Of a stretch of DNA of 6,667 nucleotides, positions 1 through 6,117 are shown piece by piece (positions within the stretch are counted from its first letter, which is position 1; each line of letters begins with the position of its first letter). Both the position numbers and the translations under genes were made by a program. The DNA comes from Balneolales bacterium (GTDB lineage: Bacteria > Bacteroidota > Rhodothermia > Balneolales > Natronogracilivirgulaceae). The notes under the pieces are model-generated. The model was given only the letters and a program-made list of their open reading frames with translations, was not told the DNA's origin and searched no databases. The stretch lies in contig SLQC01000233.1 of the NCBI GenBank assembly GCA_007131625.1, forward strand, positions 1-6,667, in the 5' to 3' direction.

Positions 1-113
1 CGGTTCACACCCAACGCATCAGCCAACTCGCTGCATCGACACAAACCGGAGGTGACCAAATTGCCCAGAATGTACCGGTAATTATTCTGATCGTCAATGT
101 GATGGCAAAACAA
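1..113 (-). CDS. Partial N-terminus of a helix-turn-helix protein, possibly a transposase, cut by the left edge
   Basis: On the minus strand this frame is open from just after the stop codon of the DUF1343 gene to the window edge. No ATG is available; a TTG at 111-113 is the only evident start, giving about 37 residues. They include DDQNNYRYILGNLV followed by CRCSELADALGVNR. The order of an acidic DD pair, a basic/aromatic stretch, LVxxG and then an ELAxALGVxR helix-turn-helix resembles, from memory, the N-terminal region of several bacterial DDE transposase families and of other DNA-binding proteins. The rest lies outside the window, so the function is open. The lack of a good start may mean that it is a remnant. 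The same bases read on the plus strand also give an open frame to 131-133, but that translation shows no recognisable motif. Confidence 0.4.
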   Translation of the reverse strand, partial: MFCHHIDDQNNYRYILGNLVTSGLCRCSELADALGVN

Positions 114-123
114 GCACCACGCA

Positions 124-149
124 CAAAAAACTAACGTTGTTAAATTAGT
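124..149 (-). terminator. Weak intrinsic terminator candidate after the DUF1343 gene
   Basis: Reading the minus strand about 20 nt after the DUF1343 stop, ACTAA (149-145) and TTAGT (134-130) can pair around a 10-nt loop and are followed directly by six T residues (130-125). The stem is short and AT-rich, so this is suggestive only. It would separate the lipoprotein gene from the frame leaving the left edge. Confidence 0.3.
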
Positions 150-167
150 AATCCTTTTACAGTTTAC

Positions 168-1430
168 TCAGTCGTAAATCATGTAAAAAGACCGGATTTG
201 CCGGAACCCGGTCACATCTTCCTCCCATGCGGCAATGATCTCTTCGGCCGTTGCCCCGGCATTCAGCATTTCAAACATCCGGTCGGTTCCTCCCAGCCGG
301 CCAAACCGTGCTCTGTTAAAGAGCGCTGCCTGCTCCTCTTCCGGAGCCAGAGACCGGAACACTTCCAGCACGTGCATCCCGGCGGCGACCGGTTCCACAG
401 CATGCGGGTCTTTCACCACATATTTCACGCCTTGCAGCGCTTCACCAGAAAGTTTCGGTCGTGATGCCATCCCCTCGATACTTTCCGGGGTGAACGTCAC
501 CGGTTCAAACCGCAGACCGGGCAGGTTCCGGGCGTTCAATATCTGTGCCAGCGTTTCCCCATCGGCCCAGGGAGCACCGATCTGAAGAAACGGTTCGTAG
601 GTCCCCCGGCCTTCACTGATGTTGGTCGCTTCAAAAAAACAGGCTCCGGGATACACCAGCGCAGTTTCAAAATCGGGGATGTTAGGACTCGGCGGGATCC
701 ACTCGAGGCCGGTATCGCTCCAGAGCTGATCGCGGGTCCAGCCGCTTACCTCTACGACATGCAGGTCAGTCAATGCTGCGTCTTCCAGCAATGGCTCAGA
801 GCGAATCATAAGCGCCAGTTCACCAACCGTCATTCCGTGAGTGATCGGGATGGGGTACTGTCCGACAAATGATTCGAATCCCGGTTCAAGGACAAATCCT
901 TCGACCCGATCGCCTCCAAGCGGATTGATGCGGTCGAGTACCACAAAACGGACATCATGCCGTGCTGCCTCCACCATCGCCATACCCATCGTGCTGATAT
1001 AGGTATAGAAACGGGCGCCGATATCCTGGATGTCGAAGATCAGTGCATCCACCCCTTCCAGCATGTCGGGTGTAGGCCGGCGCGTTTCCCCGTAAAGACT
1101 GTAGACAGGCGCTCCGGTGCGTTCGTCCACCCCGTCGGTAATACGCTCACCGGCATCGGCATCGCCGCGGATACCGTGTTCGGGGCCGAACAGTGCCACC
1201 ACCTCCACGTTTTCGGCCTCGTAAAGGACATCGACCAGGTGGCGGTCGCCCACTGTCGCGCTGTGATTGGTGATGACACCGACGCGCATTCCGTCAATGA
1301 CGGAAAAATCCTGCTCTACAAGCCGTTCCGCGCCGGATTTTATTCTTTCGGATGGTGTAGTATCCGCTATACAGGAAGGTAAGAAAAGGGCGGTGAAAAA
1401 TATCGCAATTAAAAAGGACAGACACTTCAT
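168..1430 (-). CDS. namZ: DUF1343 lipoprotein, NamZ-like exo-beta-N-acetylmuramidase
   Basis: This family (DUF1343, glycoside hydrolase family GH171) removes terminal N-acetylmuramic acid from peptidoglycan fragments, a step in cell-wall recycling. The ATG at 1430 is preferred over a TTG at 1466 because it gives a compact lipoprotein signal: MKCLSFLIAIFFTALFLPSC, with the lipobox cysteine at residue 20, so the enzyme is probably lipid-anchored in the periplasm or outer membrane. Family signatures, numbered from this start, are TNHSA near 54-58, LFGPEHGIRG 80-89 with the conserved Glu-His pair, DIQDIGARFYTY 133-144, LDRINPLGG 165-173, QYPIPITHGMTVGEL 191-205, PPSPNIP 246-252 and YPGACFFEATNISEGRGT 260-277. 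The length of 420 residues is typical. It lies downstream of the GHL10 lipoprotein gene on the same strand and may share its transcript. No clear Shine-Dalgarno is seen. The family is secure; activity on murein rather than another MurNAc-containing glycan is inferred. Confidence 0.93.
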   Translation of the reverse strand: MKCLSFLIAIFFTALFLPSCIADTTPSERIKSGAERLVEQDFSVIDGMRVGVITNHSATVGDRHLVDVLYEAENVEVVALFGPEHGIRGDADAGERITDGVDERTGAPVYSLYGETRRPTPDMLEGVDALIFDIQDIGARFYTYISTMGMAMVEAARHDVRFVVLDRINPLGGDRVEGFVLEPGFESFVGQYPIPITHGMTVGELALMIRSEPLLEDAALTDLHVVEVSGWTRDQLWSDTGLEWIPPSPNIPDFETALVYPGACFFEATNISEGRGTYEPFLQIGAPWADGETLAQILNARNLPGLRFEPVTFTPESIEGMASRPKLSGEALQGVKYVVKDPHAVEPVAAGMHVLEVFRSLAPEEEQAALFNRARFGRLGGTDRMFEMLNAGATAEEIIAAWEEDVTGFRQIRSFYMIYD

Positions 1431-1521
1431 TGCAGGGTAAATGATTGCATGGTGAACTGGGTACAATGGTGGGTGAAAGAGTTATAGAGGGAAAGAGATA
1501 GTATGCAGTAAAAGGTAAGAT

Positions 1522-1561
1522 TTGGTGTTTTAAAGAATAAATTGGTGTTATAATGAATAAA
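1522..1561. repeat. Tandem duplication of a 20-bp unit upstream of the DUF1343 gene
   Basis: Two abutting 20-bp units, TTGGTGTTTTAAAGAATAAA (1522-1541) and TTGGTGTTATAATGAATAAA (1542-1561), match at 18 of 20 positions. They lie in the gap between the GHL10 stop and the DUF1343 start. A 20-bp period places both copies on roughly the same face of the helix, so a repeated protein-binding site is possible, but simple slippage duplication explains it equally well. Confidence 0.75.
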
Positions 1562-1571
1562 AATGGGACCA

Positions 1572-3323
1572 TCAAAGTGCCGAATAGGAAAAAGAGTCTC
1601 CGTCCCGAACGGCCCGGATCATTACCGGACTGCTTTCTATGCTGTTATGGCTGACGGATGTCACCAAGTAGATGGCTTCGGTTCGATGCTCCGGCCAACG
1701 ATCGACGAACTGTTTCTGACCGATGATATCGATAATATTTCGTGCTTGCAAAATCTCGTTGATAAGGGCTTCAGATGCCAATAACACTTCGGATGAAGGC
1801 AGGGATTCGGATGGGGACAGGGCTTCGGATGGGGACAGGGCTTCGGATGGAGACAGGGCTTCGGATTGGGATAGGACTCCAGTTGCCATTGAGCCTGCAT
1901 CGGTAACCCGGTCAAAGAGTTCGGACGATAGATCGATGCGATAAACAGCATACCGAGCCGCCTTCTCTTCACCTTGCCCCGGATCATTCCCCGCCCAGGT
2001 CAGGATTATCCTTCCGTCACTACTCCAGGAAGCAGCAAGCTGACTGACTTTCGGTGGCGGCAGCATGCTTTTCCAAGGCATAACCGGTGTCAGTGCAGGA
2101 TGGCGATATAATTCGTTTCTGACGACATCCGTATATCCTTTTATATTTGCCAGCAGGTGCTCGGTACGAAAATAGACATGACCGCGCACCTTTCTGTCAA
2201 CCAGGCTAAATGTCAACTGATCGACCGCTTTTTCCAGAGTCCAGTCGATCGGTGGCAGTAGTTTGAAAAGTGAAAGGCCGGCATACATATGCCGCTGATT
2301 GTCATAAGCTGCTTGTGCCCAGTATTCCAACAGCAAAGCGTAATCGGCACGTATGTGTCCGATTTCAAAATAGAGTTGCGGATTGATATAGTCGATGGTC
2401 CGTTCTTCCAGCCAGGCCAATCCGTCAGCATACAACGAGTAATATCCTTCCAGTCCGTTGGTCCCGGCATCCCTGTTTTTCCGGATGGCGGAAGGACTGA
2501 TGCCGAAGGACACATGTGGGGCAATGCCCTGGATGCTGTCGTGCACCTGGGCGATCAACCGGTTGACATTGTCGCGGCGCCAGTCTCCGATATTAGATAT
2601 ATCGTTGTGGTGGTTCCGGAAAGTCAGTGAATCTTCGTAGGTAACCGGAGTGCCCGGGTAAAAATAATCGTCGAAGTGGATACCGTCGACATCATAACGC
2701 CGAATAATATCCACCACCACATTGGTCACATAATCACGTACTTCAGGAAGACCCGGATCCAGCATGGTATATATAGTGTCGGGACGACTTTGAAGCTCCA
2801 GTATCCAATCCGGTTCCCGGCGGCTCACATTGGATCCTGCCAGGTCATAGCTCCCCTTTTTCCGCTCCACACGGTACGGATTCAGCCAGGCGTGCAGTTC
2901 CATGCCCCTTTTGTGCGATTCACGGATCATGAATGAAAGCGGATCATAAAACGGCTGCGGCGCTCGCCCCTGTTCACCGGTCAGCCAATAGGACCACGGG
3001 TCGTAGGAGGATGCATAAAGCGCATCGGATTCGGCCCTGACCTGAAAAAGGACGGCATTGATGCCGATTGCCTTCAGACTGTCGAGTATCGCAATAGCAT
3101 CCTGTTGCTGTTCCTCGACGGGCTGGTGAAAGGATATCGGCCAATCCAGATTTGATATGGAAGTGAGCCAGACACCACGGAATTCTTCTTTGGATAGGCT
3201 GTTCTCACCCGGTTTTCCGGTAGCGGTATCAGCCACTTTACAGCATGGCAGAATCAGAAACAGCACCATGATAAACACTCCTGGTGTGGTGTTCCGCATA
3301 ACACCAAAGCTCTGTTTTTCCAT
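1572..3323 (-). CDS. Family 10-like glycosidase lipoprotein (DUF187/GHL10, YddW/DigH-like) with FN3-like C-terminus
   Basis: Members of this hydrolase-like TIM-barrel family include E. coli YddW (DigH), which cleaves peptide-stripped murein glycan strands. With the ATG at 3323 the product is 583 residues and begins with a lipoprotein signal ending in ILPCC (Cys at 27-28). An ATG at 3299 is also possible and would put the lipobox cysteine at 19-20, as in the neighbouring lipoprotein. An upstream ATG at 3461 adds sequence ahead of the signal and is rejected. Barrel signatures: EEFRGVWLTSISNLDWP 46-62, VLFQVRAESDALYASSYDPW 91-110, LHAWLNPYR 143-151, VDGIHFDDYFYP 212-223 with its acidic pair, and INPQLYFEIGH 313-323. 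Residues 423-572 look like one fibronectin type III-like domain (SDGRIILTWAGND early, IYLVTSVSHNSIESSP late) split by a six-unit SPSEAL-type hexapeptide insertion at 485-520. The family call is firm; murein as substrate is inferred from homology and from its neighbours. Confidence 0.9.
   Translation of the reverse strand: MEKQSFGVMRNTTPGVFIMVLFLILPCCKVADTATGKPGENSLSKEEFRGVWLTSISNLDWPISFHQPVEEQQQDAIAILDSLKAIGINAVLFQVRAESDALYASSYDPWSYWLTGEQGRAPQPFYDPLSFMIRESHKRGMELHAWLNPYRVERKKGSYDLAGSNVSRREPDWILELQSRPDTIYTMLDPGLPEVRDYVTNVVVDIIRRYDVDGIHFDDYFYPGTPVTYEDSLTFRNHHNDISNIGDWRRDNVNRLIAQVHDSIQGIAPHVSFGISPSAIRKNRDAGTNGLEGYYSLYADGLAWLEERTIDYINPQLYFEIGHIRADYALLLEYWAQAAYDNQRHMYAGLSLFKLLPPIDWTLEKAVDQLTFSLVDRKVRGHVYFRTEHLLANIKGYTDVVRNELYRHPALTPVMPWKSMLPPPKVSQLAASWSSDGRIILTWAGNDPGQGEEKAARYAVYRIDLSSELFDRVTDAGSMATGVLSQSEALSPSEALSPSEALSPSESLPSSEVLLASEALINEILQARNIIDIIGQKQFVDRWPEHRTEAIYLVTSVSHNSIESSPVMIRAVRDGDSFSYSAL
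1764..1875 (-). repeat. In-frame 18-bp minisatellite, six units, inside the GHL10 gene
   Basis: Six contiguous 18-bp units run from 1768 to 1875 on the plus strand. The central ones read GCTTCGGATGGGGACAGG (1822-1839) and GCTTCGGATGGAGACAGG (1840-1857), with more diverged units at 1768, 1786, 1804 and 1858. On the coding strand they give the hexapeptides SQSEAL, SPSEAL, SPSEAL, SPSESL, PSSEVL and LASEAL. Because 18 is a multiple of 3, gain or loss of units keeps the frame. The Ser/Pro/Glu-rich product is probably a flexible surface loop. The outer units are the most diverged, as expected for an array that grew from the middle. Confidence 0.93.
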
Positions 3324-3341
3324 TACGTTACTGTTAGCCTT

Positions 3342-3349
3342 CAAATTTA
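3342..3349 (-). promoter_or_regulatory. Candidate Bacteroidota-type -7 element for the GHL10 gene
   Basis: TAAATTTG on the minus strand fits the TAnnTTTG -7 consensus of Bacteroidota housekeeping promoters. It lies about 20 bp ahead of the ATG at 3323 and 43 bp ahead of the ATG at 3299. A clear TTTG -33 box is not seen at the usual distance, so support is partial. If it is used, the short leader would favour the start at 3299. Confidence 0.3.
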
Positions 3350-3570
3350 CAATCCCTGAAAATACGATCGGAATCGGTATCCGGGAAATTTCGGTATCAG
3401 CACCAGTGATCCTGCAACTCCTCAGAAAATAGCCACCCGTCCGGATAATGTTCACCATCATTAAAATTCAGAAACGAAAATATCATTTCAAAATTTCTGT
3501 GACATGGATGAATATATTACCTCTGTCACTGAGATACCTGACTGATTACAGGAAGACCCTTCGTTTATTT

Positions 3571-3645
3571 TACGGAGTCAGGGTCAATGGAGTAAGGATC
3601 TACGGAGCAAGGGTCAATGGAGCCAGATTCTACGGAGCCAGGAGT
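3571..3645. repeat. Five-unit 15-bp tandem repeat in the divergent intergenic region
   Basis: Units are TACGGAGTCAGGGTC (3571), AATGGAGTAAGGATC (3586), TACGGAGCAAGGGTC (3601), AATGGAGCCAGATTC (3616) and TACGGAGCCAGGAGT (3631). They alternate TACGGAG and AATGGAG, so the array is better seen as a 30-bp unit made of two 15-bp halves; the two full 30-bp copies match at 24 of 30 positions. The period is a multiple of 3 although no convincing gene covers it. Its role is unknown. Confidence 0.88.
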
Positions 3646-3745
3646 TCCCAATCAGAGCAGCAAAATCAAACCCGCCGGCAGCAACCAGAATGGAACATCA
3701 TTTTGATTTGCCTCGTAATCTTTTTTACATCAAATTGTAGTTAAC

Positions 3746-3807
3746 TTTGAGCCCGCGTGAATTAATTTGAGCTCGTGAGAATTTATTTTGAGCCCGCGTG
3801 TATCAAA
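3746..3807. repeat. Three direct repeats, period 20-21 bp, upstream of the MltB-like gene
   Basis: TTTGAGCCCGCGTG occurs at 3746-3759 and again, identical, at 3787-3800. A diverged copy, TTTGAGCTCGTGAG, starts at 3766. Each is followed by an AT-rich spacer beginning AATTAA, AATTTA or TATCAA. The spacing of 20 and 21 bp is close to two helical turns. The array ends about 20 bp before the candidate -35 box of the MltB-like gene, a position suited to an activator or repressor binding in tandem. Function is not shown. Confidence 0.8.
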
Positions 3808-3827
3808 TATTTGTGACGGGCATCGTA

Positions 3828-3856
3828 TTGACATCATTTCAACAAGTACATATTTA
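3828..3856 (+). promoter_or_regulatory. Candidate promoter of the MltB-like gene
   Basis: TTGACA at 3828-3833 is followed after exactly 17 bp by TATTTA at 3851-3856, giving a perfect -35 box and a partial -10 box in the sigma-70 sense. The distances also suit the Bacteroidota -33/-7 layout (TTG, then TA 20 bp later), though TAnnTTTG itself is not matched. The leader to the ATG at 3875 would be roughly 12 nt and contains no Shine-Dalgarno sequence. Confidence 0.4.
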
Positions 3857-3874
3857 TCTGACCTCTCCACAACA

Positions 3875-4774
3875 ATGAGTTACAAATCAATAATCCTGAC
3901 CGGGCTGGCAATGCTGAGTCCGTTTTTATCAGACTTCACCTTTTCCGGAGTCCCATTGCATGAACGGAGTCCGTATGAACTCAGTAAAGAGAAGTTTAAC
4001 AGTACGATGAGGTATTTTGAAGCAGAATACGGACTTGAGCAGGCAAATCAGCTGGAAGCGCTCAAAATGGAGCTGATCAGCAAAGGACATGATGAGGAGC
4101 TGTTATTCGAGTTTTTGTCAGAAGCCCGGTTAAACGACAGGGTTGTCGAACTATTCAGAGAAAACATCCTTCGTTCTACAGATTCAGGAGACATAAGTTA
4201 TGAGGACTTCGCAGCACGAATAAATCTGGAAGAGCTGAAAGAACAGAGCCATCGATTTGTGGAAGATCACAGAGAAGAACTCCTTCAGGCTGAAGAAATC
4301 TACGGGGTTGACTTCCGGTACATCGTAGGGATAAAAGGCATTGAAACCAGGTACGGTGACAGCCGATCTACCGGAAATTTCAATTTGCTGAACAGTCTGG
4401 TAACGCAGTATATATTAGCCGACCGGAAGCGATTCAGCGTCAGTCAGCTGGATGCCGTCCTGCAACTCAATAAAAAATATAACGCAGAGGTCCAGCATAC
4501 CAACGGCTCCTATGCCGGGGCAATTGGCGTTGCTCAGTGGATACCGTTCTCACTTCTTCACTACGGCAAGATGGAGGATATAAATGATATCACATCAACC
4601 CGTAAAATGATTCCCTCAACGGCTAATTACCTGAGTGAAAACGGCTGGAATTCCTCCCTGAACGGAAGCCCTGTAGTGCCGGGAAGCCGGAACTGGAATG
4701 TGATCCTGAGGTATAACCGAAGCAACACCTATGCGAAAGTCGTTGTGGAGATAGCCGAACAGATTGAGCGGTAA
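3875..4774 (+). CDS. MltB-like lytic murein transglycosylase (SLT_2 family)
   Basis: Lytic transglycosylases cut the MurNAc-GlcNAc bond of peptidoglycan to leave 1,6-anhydro ends. The ATG at 3875 is chosen over a TTG at 3788 because the TTG lies inside a direct repeat and its extension lacks signal-peptide character, while MSYKSIILTGLAMLSPFLSD begins with a basic residue and a hydrophobic core. There is no lipobox, so the protein is probably periplasmic or membrane-tethered through this segment. In the 299-residue product, AEEIYGVDFRYIVGIKGIET leads to the catalytic glutamate of the IET motif at about residue 157, followed by RYG. GSYAGAIGVAQWIPFS (211-226) matches the AGAMGxxQFMPSS region, and RYNRSNTYAKVV near 279-290 matches the MltB C-terminal RYNxSxxYA motif. 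It is divergent from the two murein-related lipoprotein genes. No terminator is evident after the stop. The precise Mlt subfamily is not certain. Confidence 0.9.
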   Translation: MSYKSIILTGLAMLSPFLSDFTFSGVPLHERSPYELSKEKFNSTMRYFEAEYGLEQANQLEALKMELISKGHDEELLFEFLSEARLNDRVVELFRENILRSTDSGDISYEDFAARINLEELKEQSHRFVEDHREELLQAEEIYGVDFRYIVGIKGIETRYGDSRSTGNFNLLNSLVTQYILADRKRFSVSQLDAVLQLNKKYNAEVQHTNGSYAGAIGVAQWIPFSLLHYGKMEDINDITSTRKMIPSTANYLSENGWNSSLNGSPVVPGSRNWNVILRYNRSNTYAKVVVEIAEQIER

Positions 4775-4833
4775 GGCAAGTTTGTGCATTTCCAAGGATA
4801 ACGAAAATTCAGAACGCATATAGTTTTGAAAAA

Positions 4834-5563
4834 TTAAGTGAAATAGGGATCACTGACCGATCCATCCAGTATCAAATTACGCTTTAAAGCCGGTTTTGAC
4901 CATTGAAGTTCCAGGTTTTCGTAATACAGGCGCGCAATCCCGGTGATCGAGTATTCGGAAGGATCGGAAAGCCGAAGGGTGATCCGGTTTTCAGCAGGGC
5001 TGTACACATATAACTTGATTGAAGATAATGGTGGGAAAATATACCCCCCCCCGGATCGGTAATATACACTTCCCGGTTATCGCAACGCGCTGCGACCGAT
5101 CCCAGCCTCCAAACCGGTATGCTGCCTGCAATTTCCTCACTCGCCAGATCCAGTACTGGCCCGCCCGGAATATACAGGGTATCACCGCCGCAGGATAAAG
5201 TTATGCTTGCAACTTGCAGTCTGTCAGCAGGTGGGCGGCATGCTCATAAATCAGTTCATACTCTCCTGTATAGACATCTATTTTATAAATAAACCCCGGA
5301 TTCAGACCGGCGCCACCTTCACCGGTACTTACAAATACGAGGGTGCCGTGCTCATTGGCAACGACCGATCGAATCGCTTTAAAATCCGGAAACGGATGGG
5401 TGATCTCGCCCGAGCCGGCATCAATGGCGGCAATAAAATCATTTCCCGGGCCAATGGCATAAATTACAAAATCATCCAGAGATTCATTCAGACTCTCACT
5501 GGTCCAAAAGGTATCTCCCTTGTCTGATGAAGAACAACTGTATATAAACCTTACCTGCTCTGA
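4834..5563 (-). pseudogene. Frameshifted remnant of an exported beta-propeller-like protein
   Basis: The minus strand carries protein-like sequence in three successive frames. The first, from 5563 to 5201, is open for about 120 codons and reads SCSSSDKGDTFWTSESLNES, then DDFVIYAIGPGNDFIAAIDA, FVSTGEGGAGLNPGFIYKID and VYTGEYELIYEHA. This is the blade-like rhythm of YncE/SMP-30/PQQ-type propellers. The second frame (about 5240-5046) gives DRLQVASITLSCGGDTLYIP and ends in REVYITDPGG at a run of nine G. The third (about 5045-4834) gives KLYVYSPAENRITLRLSDPS and finishes SDPYFT-stop. Each switch equals loss of one base. No start codon or signal is seen; upstream sequence to about 5741 is open in yet another frame but is not clearly related. 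The family is a guess from residue pattern. Decay is the simplest reading; sequencing indels are the alternative. Confidence 0.6.
5042..5052. repeat. Nine-base poly-C/poly-G tract at a frame switch
   Basis: A run of nine C residues on the plus strand, nine G on the coding strand, sits exactly where the propeller-like remnant changes frame. Ten G residues would join ITDPGG to the downstream frame beginning YIFPPLSS and restore reading to the natural stop at 4834. Such tracts are prone to slippage in replication and are a common source of read errors. Confidence 0.7.
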
Positions 5564-5566
5564 TTA

Positions 5567-6117
5567 AAATTCCTGGTTTCCGGTCAAAGTCCTCGAATAA
5601 GGGAAAGATTACATAAGCCGAAAAGAAAAGCGTGCGCTGCCTCTCCAAATGAATTATTAATAATTCACTGCGAACGCCAAGCGCTGATGGTTCTGATATA
5701 TGAATTACCTGCAAATAGGATATGCCCTGAAACTCTGCCATAAGCGCCTTTCGGGGTTTGCCGGATATTCTTGGCCATCAGCAAGATAAGAGAACGTCGC
5801 CGGGACCGGCTTATTGAAAACATTGCCGATCGGATGTTAGACCCGATTGAAACTTCACACATGTTTCTATTCGCTTAACACTTTAAAGCATACATACCCA
5901 TCTTAATTATTAAATTTTTGATGTTGAAGGGTGTCCCTGCAAAGCAATTGTTTCCTGTACATTGAGTTACCAACACCCGGACTTATAAATAACCGAAAGC
6001 CCGAACCTCGCAGAATCCAGGCTTTCGTAATGGGAATTTCGGCAAAGCTGATTGAAGTTTCTTATTGATATTTTATTGCCTGCAATGGAATTTAACCTGA
6101 AAAACGCATTCCGGTCA
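5567..6117. other. Gene-poor stretch between two pseudogene remnants
   Basis: No intact gene is recognised here. The minus strand has an open frame 5496-5741 (HLERQRTLFFSAYVIFPLFE) that could be the lost 5' part of the propeller remnant, and another at 5665-5862 starting MCEVSIGSN, neither with a family signature. A startless minus frame, 5903-6061, contains TKAWILRGSGFRLFISPGVG. On the plus strand about 45 codons end at 5877 and include RERRRDRLIENIADR. An 8-bp inverted repeat (CGAAAGCC 5994-6001, GGCTTTCG 6020-6027) is the only structured element noted. The patchwork of short frames suggests decayed DNA. Confidence 0.5.
5994..6027. repeat. 8-bp inverted repeat with 18-nt loop
   Basis: CGAAAGCC at 5994-6001 is perfectly complementary to GGCTTTCG at 6020-6027. 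On the minus strand it lies about 90 nt beyond the stop of the T9SS remnant and is followed by GTTATTTAT, so it might have served as a terminator for that gene. There is no proper T-run on either side, so the role is uncertain. Confidence 0.35.

Noticed and set aside
198..1382. Several plus-strand open frames opposite the NamZ-like gene
   Set aside because: They are antisense shadows of a gene with firm family motifs and show no signatures of their own.
1661..2936. Long open frames on both strands overlapping the GHL10 gene, including repetitive ones across the 18-bp array
   Set aside because: The repeat has a period divisible by 3, so it stays open in other frames as well; only the minus-strand glycosidase frame shows conserved motifs.
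3448..3744. Plus-strand 98-codon open frame with YGxRx/NGxRx pentapeptides
   Set aside because: It spans the divergent promoter region, its repeat content comes from the 15-bp array, and it has no recognisable domain or start signal. Kept only as a repeat.
1764..3807. CRISPR array
   Set aside because: The repeats are short and directly abutting or degenerate, without unique spacers of constant length.
4846..4863. GGATC/GATCC hairpin as a terminator for the MltB-like gene
   Set aside because: The stem is only 5 bp, there is no T-run after it, and it lies inside the tail of the minus-strand remnant near its stop.
5207..5527. Plus-strand 106-codon open frame
   Set aside because: It is the exact codon-register mirror of the minus-strand propeller-like frame, whose residues look far more protein-like.
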